Shown in pieces: positions 45,311 to 53,742 of a stretch of DNA of 64,000 nt. The DNA comes from Flavobacterium dauae. Lineage in GTDB: Bacteria; Bacteroidota; Bacteroidia; Flavobacteriales; Flavobacteriaceae. The notes under the pieces are model-generated. The model had not been told where the DNA came from, did no database searches, and worked only from the letters and a program-made list of their open reading frames with translations. The stretch spans positions 558,001 through 622,000 of the forward strand of contig NZ_CP130821.1 of the NCBI RefSeq assembly GCF_004151275.2, read 5' to 3'. Each line of letters starts with the position of its first letter. The stretch's first letter is position 1. The position numbers and the translations under genes were made by a program.

Positions 45311-45332
45311 AAGCAGAATATTTCTGCCTTTT
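45311..45332. terminator. Bidirectional terminator between convergent genes
   Basis: GCAGAA (45313-45318) pairs with TTCTGC (45322-45327), with an A-run before and a T-run after. Confidence 0.7.
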
Positions 45333-45352
45333 TCCCTTTGATGCAAACTTCT

Positions 45353-45628
45353 TTAATGTTCGTCGAAGCCGTCCATAAGTTTTCGGATGTCCCCGTATTT
45401 GTAATACATCAGCCCCCCGACTTTCGTATAGGGCAGACTGCCGTTGAGCCGGAGGTTCTGCAAGGTACCTGCTGATATTCCAAGCAGTTTTCTTACCTCG
45501 TAACTTTTCAGCCATTCGCGGGGTGGTTCTCCCTCTTTGCCCTTTAGGTACCGGTTCCCCCTGATTTCCCGGATAATTTCTTCTTTGAAGTTATCCAGGT
45601 CTTCTTTTGTAACAAGTTCTACGTTCAT
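45353..45628 (-). CDS. Excisionase-like HTH_17 protein
   Basis: This 91-aa protein has the winged-helix HTH of excisionase/MerR-type proteins at residues ~38-88: PREWLKSYEVRKLLGISAGT then LPYTKVGGLMYYKYGDI. It lies 123 bp from the integrase gene on the same strand. That fits the small HTH proteins (Xis2c/Xis2d-like) that direct excision of CTnDOT-type elements. Confidence 0.85.
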   Translation of the reverse strand: MNVELVTKEDLDNFKEEIIREIRGNRYLKGKEGEPPREWLKSYEVRKLLGISAGTLQNLRLNGSLPYTKVGGLMYYKYGDIRKLMDGFDEH

Positions 45629-45751
45629 CTGTCATCTGGTTTTAATGTTATTATCGTACAAATGAACCAAATTCGGCTGATGCTACTTCATACTGGGTAC
45701 CGGCAGGCTTTATTTGTCATCCAATGGCTGCAAGAAAACCGGATTTTTTAT

Positions 45752-46996
45752 TTACGGGTGCAATACCATGCGGCTTTCCAGCTGTTCCATATCTTCACTG
45801 AGTTTCCGTTCGATGACTTTCGCATAGATCTGGGTCGTCCGGATGGAAGTATGTCCGAGCATTTTGCTTACCGATTCGATCGGAACACCATTGCTTAATG
45901 TTACCGTGGTAGCGAAAGTATGCCGTGCAAGGTGGAACGTGAGGTTCTTGCGGATTCCGCAGATCTCCGCTATTTCTTTCAGGTAGCCGTTCATCCGCTG
46001 GTTGCTTATTACAGGAAACAACAGACCGTTGGCGACAGCGGAAGGGTGGTGTCTGTATTTGGCGATAAGCCGTAATGCTTCTGCCAGCAAGGGTACTTTC
46101 ACATCGGTTCCCGTTTTCTCCCGATTAGTCATCAGCCAGTTCTTACCGTCAATACCCGTGCAGATGTGTTCGGGTGTCAGGTTTGAAATATCAACATATG
46201 CAAGTCCGGTGTAACAGCTGAACAGAAACATATCCAATACCGACTGTAGGCGTTCGATGGAAAATTTCTTTGCACGTAAAACATCGAGTTCTTCCCTCGT
46301 CAGATGTCCTCTTTCTGTTTTGTCGAAACGGAGCTTATATTTTGCAAAAGGGTCTTTGTTGAGCCATTCCATCTTAATTGCGAGATTGATCATTTTGCGC
46401 AGGCGTTCCATGTGTTTCATTACCCCGTTGTTTCCTAATGGTCTGTGGTGATCCAGCGGCTGGTAATTGTCTAGGAATGTTTCGAAATCGAGGATAAAAC
46501 CGTAATTGATTTCGTCAAGGACAATATCCGTCTTTCCGTCGCGTTCAGCAAGAAACTTTTTGATATAGCTTTCCGTAGTGCCGTAATTTTTCATTGTCCC
46601 CGGTGCAAGCTTTCCGGTGGCAGTAAGTTTATGGTATTCCACCAGTTTCAGCAGTGTTGCCGTTTCTTCGGCATCTTCGCCAAGATAGAGGGATTTAACA
46701 GCCTGTACGGTAACGGTTTTACGCTTTTGAACCAACTGGTTGTAACAATCGGAAAGCTGTGCACGTATGGTTTCCATATGGGTATTCAACCGGGCGATCT
46801 CATCACGTTTCCCTTTTGCCTTTCCTTTTGCTTCATCCCAGTTTTTGACGGAAACCTTACTTTTGAGGGATATTTCTGCCCTTCGTCCGTTGACCGTTAT
46901 CCGGGCATAAATGGTAGCGGCATCGTCTTTCTGTTGTTTGGGCATCCGCAGTACGAATTGGATACCGAAGGTGTTTCTGTTTTTCATATCATTCAT
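45752..46996 (-). CDS. int: Tyrosine recombinase/integrase of the ICE (IntDOT-like)
   Basis: The 414-aa protein has the three-domain plan of Bacteroidetes integrases: an N-terminal arm-binding domain, a SAM-like core-binding domain (~115-215) and a catalytic domain (~235-405). Catalytic residues seen are K294, H355 and R358 (HLARH), H382 (GHTS) and the nucleophile Y391. The first catalytic arginine is replaced by Ala266 in TGLAYVD. IntDOT likewise lacks this Arg. It integrates and excises the element and lies at the ICE end beside tRNA-Pro. The start is at 46996, or three codons later. Confidence 0.95.
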   Translation of the reverse strand: MNDMKNRNTFGIQFVLRMPKQQKDDAATIYARITVNGRRAEISLKSKVSVKNWDEAKGKAKGKRDEIARLNTHMETIRAQLSDCYNQLVQKRKTVTVQAVKSLYLGEDAEETATLLKLVEYHKLTATGKLAPGTMKNYGTTESYIKKFLAERDGKTDIVLDEINYGFILDFETFLDNYQPLDHHRPLGNNGVMKHMERLRKMINLAIKMEWLNKDPFAKYKLRFDKTERGHLTREELDVLRAKKFSIERLQSVLDMFLFSCYTGLAYVDISNLTPEHICTGIDGKNWLMTNREKTGTDVKVPLLAEALRLIAKYRHHPSAVANGLLFPVISNQRMNGYLKEIAEICGIRKNLTFHLARHTFATTVTLSNGVPIESVSKMLGHTSIRTTQIYAKVIERKLSEDMEQLESRMVLHP

Positions 46997-47220
46997 TTTA
47001 AGTTAAACTTTTACGCTTTGGTGGAGTTCCTGCATTGCACACTTTATACAAATGCTTCAAAAGACGTCAAAAAGCAACAAAACGAATAATTAAACCATTG
47101 GTAATTAATGATTTGTATGCTATTCAGTGAGTAAAAATAGAATTTAAAATGACTCACCGTTTAACTCACATTTACATTGATATTCCTTGGGATATTTTGA
47201 TATGAAATAAAACAAAAAAA
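46997..47220. other. ICE-chromosome boundary region (attachment site expected here)
   Basis: No gene is seen. Base composition drops to the chromosomal AT-rich level across it. GTGAGT/ACTCAC inverted arms flank a short AT-rich stretch near 47.13-47.16 kb, and tRNA-Pro lies just to the right. The exact core of recombination is not visible without the other end of the element. Confidence 0.5.
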
Positions 47221-47250
47221 CCGCAAATCCATAGAATTTGCGGGTTTTTG
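47221..47250. terminator. Terminator downstream of tRNA-Pro
   Basis: CCGCAAAT (47221-47228) pairs with ATTTGCGG (47236-47243). A T-run follows on both strands; on the minus strand it would end the tRNA transcript. Confidence 0.75.
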
Positions 47251-47272
47251 ACTTTACTTAATGTAAGTGTTG

Positions 47273-47347
47273 TCGGGGTGGCAGGATTCGAACCTGCGAC
47301 CTCCTGGTCCCAAACCAGGCGCGATAACCGGGCTACGCTACACCCCG
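47273..47347 (-). tRNA. tRNA-Pro (anticodon TGG), copy 1
   Basis: The acceptor stem is CGGGGTG/CACCCCG, the anticodon arm CCTGG-TTTGGGA-CCAGG gives anticodon TGG, and the T-arm is GCAGG-TTCGAAT-CCTGC. CCA is not encoded. Its 3' end faces the integrase. Confidence 0.95.
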
Positions 47348-47379
47348 AAGAGTATCTATTTAAACAATTAAAATTTTAG

Positions 47380-47454
47380 TCGGGGTGGCAGGATTCGAAC
47401 CTGCGACCTCCTGGTCCCAAACCAGGCGCGATAACCGGGCTACGCTACACCCCG
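47380..47454 (-). tRNA. tRNA-Pro (anticodon TGG), copy 2
   Basis: This 75-nt gene is identical to copy 1 and lies 32 nt upstream of it in the same direction, so the two are probably one transcript. Confidence 0.95.
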
Positions 47455-47604
47455 AATAATCTTTAATTGCGAGTGCAAATATAATTATTTTTTTATTCTG
47501 TGTCAATATTTTTATATTTTTTTAAATTACTTAATGATAGAATCAATCAATCACATCATAGATATTTAAAAGGACACTTTCTTTTATATCCATTCATAAA
47601 TACC

Positions 47605-47612
47605 TATTTTTG
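47605..47612 (+). promoter_or_regulatory. Probable -7 promoter box of trxB (TATTTTTG)
   Basis: The box matches the Bacteroidetes TAnnTTTG element and lies 25 nt before the trxB start codon. Confidence 0.5.
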
Positions 47613-47637
47613 TAAACTTAAAATTAGAAGAATAGAT

Positions 47638-48579
47638 ATGTCAACAATAGAAACAGTAAAGTGCTTAATTATAGGCTCGGGACCGGCAGGATATACTGCT
47701 GCAATTTATGCAGCTCGTGCAAATATGAATCCGGTATTATATCAGGGAATGCAACCGGGCGGACAGCTAACAACGACAAATGAAGTAGAAAATTTTCCAG
47801 GTTATCCAGACGGAATAACAGGTCCGGAAATGATGATGCAATTACAAGCACAGGCAAAACGTTTTGGAACCGATGTTCGTGATGGTTTTGCTACAAAAGT
47901 GGATTTATCGGGAGAAATTAAAAAAGTTTGGATTAATGATACAATTGAAATCCATACTAAAACAGTGATTATTTCAACTGGTGCAACGGCAAAATATTTA
48001 GGAATTCCATCAGAACAACATTACCTGCAAATGGGCGGTGGTGTTTCGGCTTGTGCTGTGTGCGATGGGTTTTTCTACCGCAACCAGGAAGTTATTATTG
48101 TGGGAGCAGGAGATTCGGCTTGTGAAGAAGCGCATTACCTATCTCATTTGTGTAAAAAAGTAACAATGCTGGTTCGTTCAGAAAAATTCCGTGCGTCAAA
48201 AATTATGGAAGAACGCGTGAAAAATACACCAAACATTGAAATTTTAATGAGTACCGAAATTGATGAAGTTTTGGGCGATGGACAAATTGTAAACGGTGTT
48301 CGGGTTGTTAACAATGTAACCGGAGAAAAGAAAGAAATTGCTGTAACAGGCGTTTTTGTTGCAATTGGGCATAAACCTAATACCGATATTTTTGCAGGTC
48401 AGTTAACAATGGACGAAACCGGTTATTTAATTACCGAAGGCAAAACATCAAAAACTAATATTCCGGGAGTTTTTGCCTGTGGCGATGTGCAGGATAAAGA
48501 CTATCGCCAGGCAATTACCGCAGCAGGGTCGGGCTGTATTGCCGCTTTAGATGCCGAGCGTTATTTGGCAAGTTTATAA
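47638..48579 (+). CDS. trxB: Thioredoxin-disulfide reductase
   Basis: This 313-aa FAD/NADPH enzyme passes electrons from NADPH to thioredoxin. The ATG at 47638 (MSTIETVKCLIIGSGPAGYT) is chosen over a longer frame because it places the FAD-binding GSGPAG near the N-terminus as usual. The redox-active CAVC is at ~residues 140-143, the NADPH-binding GAGDSACEEA follows, and a C-terminal FAD motif reads GVFACGDVQD. It is the first chromosomal gene beyond the tRNAs. A short hairpin follows the stop. Confidence 0.96.
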   Translation: MSTIETVKCLIIGSGPAGYTAAIYAARANMNPVLYQGMQPGGQLTTTNEVENFPGYPDGITGPEMMMQLQAQAKRFGTDVRDGFATKVDLSGEIKKVWINDTIEIHTKTVIISTGATAKYLGIPSEQHYLQMGGGVSACAVCDGFFYRNQEVIIVGAGDSACEEAHYLSHLCKKVTMLVRSEKFRASKIMEERVKNTPNIEILMSTEIDEVLGDGQIVNGVRVVNNVTGEKKEIAVTGVFVAIGHKPNTDIFAGQLTMDETGYLITEGKTSKTNIPGVFACGDVQDKDYRQAITAAGSGCIAALDAERYLASL

Positions 48580-48586
48580 TTTAATC

Positions 48587-48609
48587 AAGCGGCTTCGGTC
48601 GCTTTTTAT
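48587..48609 (+). terminator. Terminator after trxB
   Basis: AAGCG (48587-48591) pairs with CGCTT (48600-48604), followed by TTTATTT, ending 3 nt before the ABC gene start. Confidence 0.55.
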
Positions 48610-48611
48610 TT

Positions 48612-49541
48612 ATGCTGAAAATAAATCAATTGTCATTTTCTTATCATACAACACCTGTTTTAACTGATGTTAATTTTCAGCTTGCAGCAGGAAGATCGTA
48701 TGCTTTGATTGGTGCAAGTGGAAGCGGTAAATCTACTTTATTGAAGTTGATGTATGGCTTGCTTGACGCAAATTTTGGAACTGTTTTTTGGAATGACGAA
48801 CCAGTTTTAGGACCCGCTTATCACTTGGTTCCCGGAATGAGCTTTATGAAATATCTGGCACAAGATTTTGATTTGATGCCTTTTGTTTCGGTCGAAGAAA
48901 ATGTAGGAAGGTTCTTGTCTAATTTTTATCTTAAAGAAAAAAAAGAACGTATTAATGAGCTATTAACTTTGGTTGGAATGACCGATTTCTCTCACATTAA
49001 AGCTAAATTTTTAAGTGGCGGACAAATGCAGCGAACCGCTTTGGCAAAAGTTTTAGCCTTAGAACCCCAAGTTTTATTGCTCGATGAACCTTTTTCGCAT
49101 ATTGATTATCATCAAAAAACCGAATTGGCACAGCACGTTTTTGCGTATTGTAAAGAAAAAGGCATAACGGTTATTTATACTTCGCATACACCTGATGAGA
49201 TTTTGATGTTTTCTGATGAGGTAATTGTTATGAAAAACGGAGTTGTTATAGAAAAAAATACGCCACAGAATATTTACCAAAATCCTAAAAACGAATACAT
49301 TGCCCGTTTAACAGGAGAAGTGAATGTAATTCCGTCTAATTATTTGAATAATGAAAATGATCTTTTACTTCGCCCTCATCAATTAAAGGTTGTTGATACT
49401 GGTTATGAGGCAGAAGTTTTACAAAGTTATTACGTTGGAAAAAATTATTTTTTAAAAGTAGCTTTTCAAGATTTACTCTTAATGATTGAATCGGATAAAA
49501 GTTATTCGGGTAAAATAAAGTTTGAGATAACTAAACTTTAA
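48612..49541 (+). CDS. ABC transporter ATP-binding protein
   Basis: The 309-aa nucleotide-binding subunit has Walker A GASGSGKS (residues ~35-42), a FLSGGQMQR signature (~130-138), Walker B LLLDEPFSHID (~157-167) and an H-loop in YTSHTP. The C-terminal ~80 residues (from VNVIPSNYL) resemble the TOBE-type regulatory extension of importer ATPases. No permease or binding protein gene is adjacent, so its partner and substrate are unknown. Confidence 0.9.
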   Translation: MLKINQLSFSYHTTPVLTDVNFQLAAGRSYALIGASGSGKSTLLKLMYGLLDANFGTVFWNDEPVLGPAYHLVPGMSFMKYLAQDFDLMPFVSVEENVGRFLSNFYLKEKKERINELLTLVGMTDFSHIKAKFLSGGQMQRTALAKVLALEPQVLLLDEPFSHIDYHQKTELAQHVFAYCKEKGITVIYTSHTPDEILMFSDEVIVMKNGVVIEKNTPQNIYQNPKNEYIARLTGEVNVIPSNYLNNENDLLLRPHQLKVVDTGYEAEVLQSYYVGKNYFLKVAFQDLLLMIESDKSYSGKIKFEITKL

Positions 49542-49545
49542 ATAT

Positions 49546-49584
49546 AAAAACCTGCAAAATTCTATGTAAATCTTGCAGGTTTTT
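49546..49584. terminator. Bidirectional terminator between convergent genes
   Basis: AAAAACCTGCAA (49546-49557) pairs with TTGCAGGTTTTT (49573-49584). Confidence 0.85.
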
Positions 49585-49593
49585 ATGGTTATA

Positions 49594-50940
49594 TTATTCC
49601 CCCACAATAGAATGATACAATTCTAAAGCCTTGCCATCGGTTAATAACGAAATAAATCTACATACATTTAATAAACGCAAATACAAACTTTCGTTTTCGG
49701 TTTGATATTGTTCTGGCAACAATTTTAAAATCAATTCATCGTAATGTGTTGTTTTACCGTTGAATTTGTTGTTGGTTGCCGCAATAAATTTTTCTAACAA
49801 GGTGTGCAAAACTTTATAGCCTACTACCTCTTTTTCAACCACCTCTTTGCTTTCGTACACGTTAGAAATGCTAATGGTAATAATATCTTTCATTTGTGCT
49901 ACATAAGCACATTTATCGGTTAATGCAAACGGAAAATTTCCTTTTAAAATTTCTTCTTCGTTTTCCATAAACACACGTACCGCATCGTTAATTAAACTGC
50001 CAATTGCCAAAGCACGCAGATAACTTACACGTTCGGCTTTTGTTTGTAGCTGGGCGTATTTTACCGAATTAATGTTGTTTTTTACAATCTTTATTAAAAA
50101 TTCCAACGCGTGTTCTTCAGGAATCCAACCTAAATTAATTCCGTCTTCAAAATCAATAATGGTATAGCAAATATCATCGGCAGCTTCGACTAAATACGTT
50201 AACGGATGACGAAAATATCGCAATCGTTCGCCTGCTCTCTTTAATAAACCAAGTGTGTTGGCAACATCTAAAAAGCTTGATTTATCTGCCTGAAAAAAGC
50301 CGTATTTTTTATCAGAAATTTCGTTTGTTGGTTTTTTAGGCAAACTTTCTTTTGGATATTTCATAAAAGCACCCAATGTGGCATACGAAATTCGTAAACC
50401 ACCTTCGGCCCCCGGACGTGAATCGGTTAAAATATGATATCCGTTGGCATTTCCTTCAAAATCAATCAAATCTTGCCATTGTGCGGGCTCTAAATCTAAA
50501 CGAAAACGTTCGCCGGCACCGTGTTTAAAAAAATCGCCAATGGCTTTTTCGCCCGAATGACCAAAAGGCGGATTTCCAATATCATGACACAAACAAGCAG
50601 CCGCAACTATGGCTCCGAAATCATTAATGGTGTAACCTAAATCTGTTAATTCGGGATATTTTTCGATAATCTGTGCACCTGCCAACCGACCGATAGATCG
50701 ACCTACAACCGAAACTTCTAAACTGTGCGTTAAGCGCGTGTGAACAAAATCGGTTTTTGATAGTGGAATTACCTGTGTTTTATCTTGCAAACTGCGAAAG
50801 GCGTTCGAGAAAATAATTCGATCGTAATCTACTTCAAAACCAATGCGCGAAGGGTTTTCGTTTTTTCGTTCGCGAACTTTTGTATCTCCAAATTTTTTTA
50901 AAGATAACAACTGTTGCCAATTCATTATGGTATTTGTCAT
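49594..50940 (-). CDS. dgt: dGTP triphosphohydrolase (dGTPase)-like HD-domain protein
   Basis: The 448-aa protein belongs to the HD superfamily that cleaves dGTP to deoxyguanosine and triphosphate. Metal-binding motifs seen are HTRLTHSLEV near residue 67, then CHDIGNPPFGHSGEKA near 120, and DDICYTIIDFEDG further on. A second start at codon 6 (MNWQQLLSLKKFGD) is also good. dGTPases limit nucleotide pools and have antiviral roles in some bacteria. It starts 3 bp after the AAA ATPase stop, so the two form an operon. Confidence 0.92.
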   Translation of the reverse strand: MTNTIMNWQQLLSLKKFGDTKVRERKNENPSRIGFEVDYDRIIFSNAFRSLQDKTQVIPLSKTDFVHTRLTHSLEVSVVGRSIGRLAGAQIIEKYPELTDLGYTINDFGAIVAAACLCHDIGNPPFGHSGEKAIGDFFKHGAGERFRLDLEPAQWQDLIDFEGNANGYHILTDSRPGAEGGLRISYATLGAFMKYPKESLPKKPTNEISDKKYGFFQADKSSFLDVANTLGLLKRAGERLRYFRHPLTYLVEAADDICYTIIDFEDGINLGWIPEEHALEFLIKIVKNNINSVKYAQLQTKAERVSYLRALAIGSLINDAVRVFMENEEEILKGNFPFALTDKCAYVAQMKDIITISISNVYESKEVVEKEVVGYKVLHTLLEKFIAATNNKFNGKTTHYDELILKLLPEQYQTENESLYLRLLNVCRFISLLTDGKALELYHSIVGE

Positions 50941-50942
50941 TT

Positions 50943-51638
50943 TTAAGACAATTGTTCGTTTATAATATTTTGCTTTACTTGTTTATAAAAATCGTCTTTC
51001 GCTTGTGCGTACGACACTTGATACAAACGTTTTTTAGGATGATACTTCTCTGGAATGGGTAATTTAAGCGTATCATACAGATCATTTAATAATTCATTTG
51101 ATGGTTTTTCGTACGCAATCTGCCATTCAAAACGGCGTTTCAAAGCTTCGTCAATCATGTGAATTTGATTGGTTGCTGCAATTAAAATAGATTTCTGCGG
51201 AAAATAATCCATTAACTGAATAATCGCATTTACCACACGTTTCATTTCTGAATTATCTTTATTGTCGTAATCGCGGATCTGCCCTAACGAATCAAATTCA
51301 TCTAACAACAAAACCATACTTTCATACTGCGATTCTTTAAAAAGCAAATCTAAATTTTTAGCGGTTTCTCCCAATTTTGATGAGATGATGGTTGCTAAAT
51401 TCACAATCATCAGTTTTTTGTTTAAATGATTGGCAATTACTTTCGCAGTCATAGTTTTTCCTGTACCGCTATCGCCATACAACAACAATTTGTTTGAAAT
51501 TGGTATTTTATACTGATCAAACAAATGCTTAAACTGCTGTTCGTGCAAAAAAGCCATTAAGTGACTTTTAATTTCGGGTGAAGCAATGAAATCTTCAAAC
51601 GAAACGTTACTTCTATCGATATAATAAAAACTACTCAT
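50943..51638 (-). CDS. AAA-family ATPase
   Basis: This 231-aa protein is a single AAA module: Walker A GDSGTGKT (~residues 55-62), Walker B LLLDEFDSLG (~109-118), sensor 1 AATNQ and an arginine-finger-like ALKRRFEW. It resembles the classical AAA proteins (FtsH/spastin type) without other domains. It is 2 bp from the MFS gene stop and 3 bp from the dGTPase start, so it is probably co-transcribed with both. The function is unknown. Confidence 0.85.
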   Translation of the reverse strand: MSSFYYIDRSNVSFEDFIASPEIKSHLMAFLHEQQFKHLFDQYKIPISNKLLLYGDSGTGKTMTAKVIANHLNKKLMIVNLATIISSKLGETAKNLDLLFKESQYESMVLLLDEFDSLGQIRDYDNKDNSEMKRVVNAIIQLMDYFPQKSILIAATNQIHMIDEALKRRFEWQIAYEKPSNELLNDLYDTLKLPIPEKYHPKKRLYQVSYAQAKDDFYKQVKQNIINEQLS

Positions 51639-51639
51639 T

Positions 51640-52857
51640 TTATATAGATTGTGTTTTCTTTAATCCTTTGTAAGCCATGAAAAACGCACAAATCATTAAG
51701 ATTGATGCCAAAACGAAAGGTGCACCTGGAAATTTAAACGGAGCCGAATCGTGTGTAAAGAAATAAAAAATACTTGTCATTACCAATGGTCCAAAAGTCG
51801 CGGTAGCACTGTTTAAGCTGGCTAATGTTCCCTGAATTTGTCCTTGTTCGTTTGGCGGTACATGATTGGTGATTTCGGACTGAATTGCCGGACCTGCCAA
51901 ACCACCCAAACAATAAGGAATTAGGAACACAAAAACCATCCATTCTTGCGATGCAAATGCAATGAGCATTAAACCTAACGAGTTTATAGAATAGCCTATT
52001 AAAATACTTTTACCGTTACCTATTTTTGGATTTACAAAGCGAACCAAAACACCATGAACAATTGCAACAAACAAACCAATAGCACCAAGTGAGATACCAA
52101 CCATACGCTCGTCCCAATTATATCGGTACATCGTATAAAAACTCCAATTTCCATGAACTGCGTGCGAAGCAAAGTACATAAAAAACATGGCAGCAACCAA
52201 ACCTATAATGTTTGGAAACTTTTTTAATCGTGCCAAAGCACCAATGGGGTTTGCAGCTTTCCATTCAAAAGCTCTGCGCTTTTCATGTTTTAACGATTCG
52301 GGCAATACAAAAAAGCCATAAATAAAATTTACAAAACACAAAGCAGCCGCAGCGTAAAAAGGCACACGCGAGCCATATTGTCCCAACAATCCGCCAATCA
52401 CTGGGCCAATAATAAAGCCAATACCAAAAGCTGCCCCAACCAAACCAAAATTCTTTGCCTTGTTTTCGGGTGTGCTAACATCCGATATATAAGCCATTGC
52501 CGTAGAAATACTGGCGCCGGTAATACCTGCAATAATTCTACCTACAAACAACCAAGCTACTGTAGGTGCTAATGCCAATACCAAATAATCAACCGCAAAT
52601 GCCATTAAAGAAATCAACAAAACAGGTCTTCTGCCGTATTTATCAGACAAACTGCCCATTAAAGGCGCACACAAAAACTGCGTAAACGCGTAAGCAAACG
52701 CCAGCCAACCGCCCAATTGTGCCGCTTCGCTAATATCGGAATGATTTAACTCTTGCAAAAGCTTGGGAATTACAGGAATAATGATGCCTATTCCTATAAT
52801 ATCGATTAACATTGTAATGAATATAAAACCAATCGCAGCTGATTTTTTGGAACTCAT
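51640..52857 (-). CDS. Major facilitator superfamily exporter, TCR/Tet family
   Basis: The 405-aa protein has 12 predicted membrane helices and the MFS motif A GSLSDKYGRRPVLL (residues ~65-78), with motif C-like GAAFGIGFIIGPVIGG, as in TetA-type antiporters. It may export drugs or other compounds. Chromosomal homologues are common in Flavobacteria, so it should not be taken as proof of tetracycline resistance. It is the first gene of a minus-strand run with the AAA and dGTPase genes. Confidence 0.88.
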   Translation of the reverse strand: MSSKKSAAIGFIFITMLIDIIGIGIIIPVIPKLLQELNHSDISEAAQLGGWLAFAYAFTQFLCAPLMGSLSDKYGRRPVLLISLMAFAVDYLVLALAPTVAWLFVGRIIAGITGASISTAMAYISDVSTPENKAKNFGLVGAAFGIGFIIGPVIGGLLGQYGSRVPFYAAAALCFVNFIYGFFVLPESLKHEKRRAFEWKAANPIGALARLKKFPNIIGLVAAMFFMYFASHAVHGNWSFYTMYRYNWDERMVGISLGAIGLFVAIVHGVLVRFVNPKIGNGKSILIGYSINSLGLMLIAFASQEWMVFVFLIPYCLGGLAGPAIQSEITNHVPPNEQGQIQGTLASLNSATATFGPLVMTSIFYFFTHDSAPFKFPGAPFVLASILMICAFFMAYKGLKKTQSI

Positions 52858-52978
52858 GTCTTTTAAAAATTAGAAAACAAAGCTACAAAAAACACTAGTA
52901 ATTTAGTAAATAAAACCTATTTATGAAGTATCAAGTTTATAAAAGAACTATCTTCGTAATTCTTAACAATCTGTTATT

Positions 52979-53602
52979 ATGGCAAACAAATATGTAAATT
53001 TTATATCTGACGAACATCTATTATCCTGCGTAGAGAATTTGCATAAATCATATTTAAGAGCTAAAAACAAAATTTCAAAGAAAAGCTTTTATGCAAATAA
53101 AGTTGATACAATAAAACTTACTTTCGACTCTAAATTTAATGACATAAACGAAGAAGATTTAATTCAAGCTGAAATCCTCCGCCAAATTGACAAATCAATT
53201 AACAATTCAATTGGAACTTTTCACGAACAAGTTTTAGGGGGAGTTGAAGGTTTTGAAATTGGCAATTTAAGCGGTTTTGATATTAAGGCAAATGATAACA
53301 CATTGTTTGCTGATATAAAAAACAAGCACAATACAATGAACAGTAGTTCAGCAGAAGCTTTATTTCAAAAATTATCTCGATATGCAGATGATTACAAAAA
53401 AGCCAAATGTTATTGGGTTCAAATTTTAGCGAAAGGAAGTTTTAATGAACATTGGAAAGGTGACATTAATGGAAAAGAATATAGTCACTCAAGAGTTTTT
53501 AAAATTTCCGGTGATCAGTTTTATGCTTTGCTCACAGGAAAAAATGATGCCTTATTTCAATTATACAAAGCACTACCTAGAGCGATCGATGATTATCTAT
53601 AA
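52979..53602 (+). CDS. Eco47II-like type II restriction endonuclease, 3' end apparently decayed
   Basis: The 207-aa protein resembles the Eco47II/Sau96I family, which cuts GGNCC-type sites. It contains the conserved VDTIKLTFDSKFNDI, a candidate PD-(D/E)XK core (GFDIKANDNTLFADIKNK), and LFQKLSRYADDYKKAKCYWVQ. After the TAA at 53600 the DNA continues as coding-like sequence. With one extra base in a run of nine As it would read to 53742 (SILDQITFDNYSYYLGFDKL). So the gene carries a nonsense codon plus a frameshift and has lost about 47 C-terminal residues. Activity is uncertain. Confidence 0.75.
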   Translation: MANKYVNFISDEHLLSCVENLHKSYLRAKNKISKKSFYANKVDTIKLTFDSKFNDINEEDLIQAEILRQIDKSINNSIGTFHEQVLGGVEGFEIGNLSGFDIKANDNTLFADIKNKHNTMNSSSAEALFQKLSRYADDYKKAKCYWVQILAKGSFNEHWKGDINGKEYSHSRVFKISGDQFYALLTGKNDALFQLYKALPRAIDDYL

Positions 53603-53742
53603 TCAATTGAAAAAAAAACTCCATAAAAGAAAATTCGGCTTTAGAAGAAATAACTTCTGAAACCGAAAAATCAAAACGTTCTATTCTTGACCAAATAACT
53701 TTCGACAACTATAGTTATTATTTGGGATTTGATAAATTATAA
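53603..53742 (+). pseudogene. Detached C-terminal remnant of the restriction endonuclease
   Basis: From about 53626 one frame reads KENSALEEITSETEK and so on to TAA at 53740-53742. It lies downstream of the TAA at 53600 and of a nine-A run at about 53610. It overlaps the 3' end of the convergent methyltransferase by 25 bp. Confidence 0.5.

Noticed and set aside
47273..47454. Second tRNA-Pro copy as the product of ICE integration
   Set aside because: Integration restores only the tRNA end at one junction; both copies here are complete, identical and on the chromosomal side of the terminator.
51640..52857. Annotation as a tetracycline resistance gene
   Set aside because: It is a Tet-family exporter by motif, but it sits in the AT-rich chromosome, not the ICE, and specificity cannot be read from sequence.
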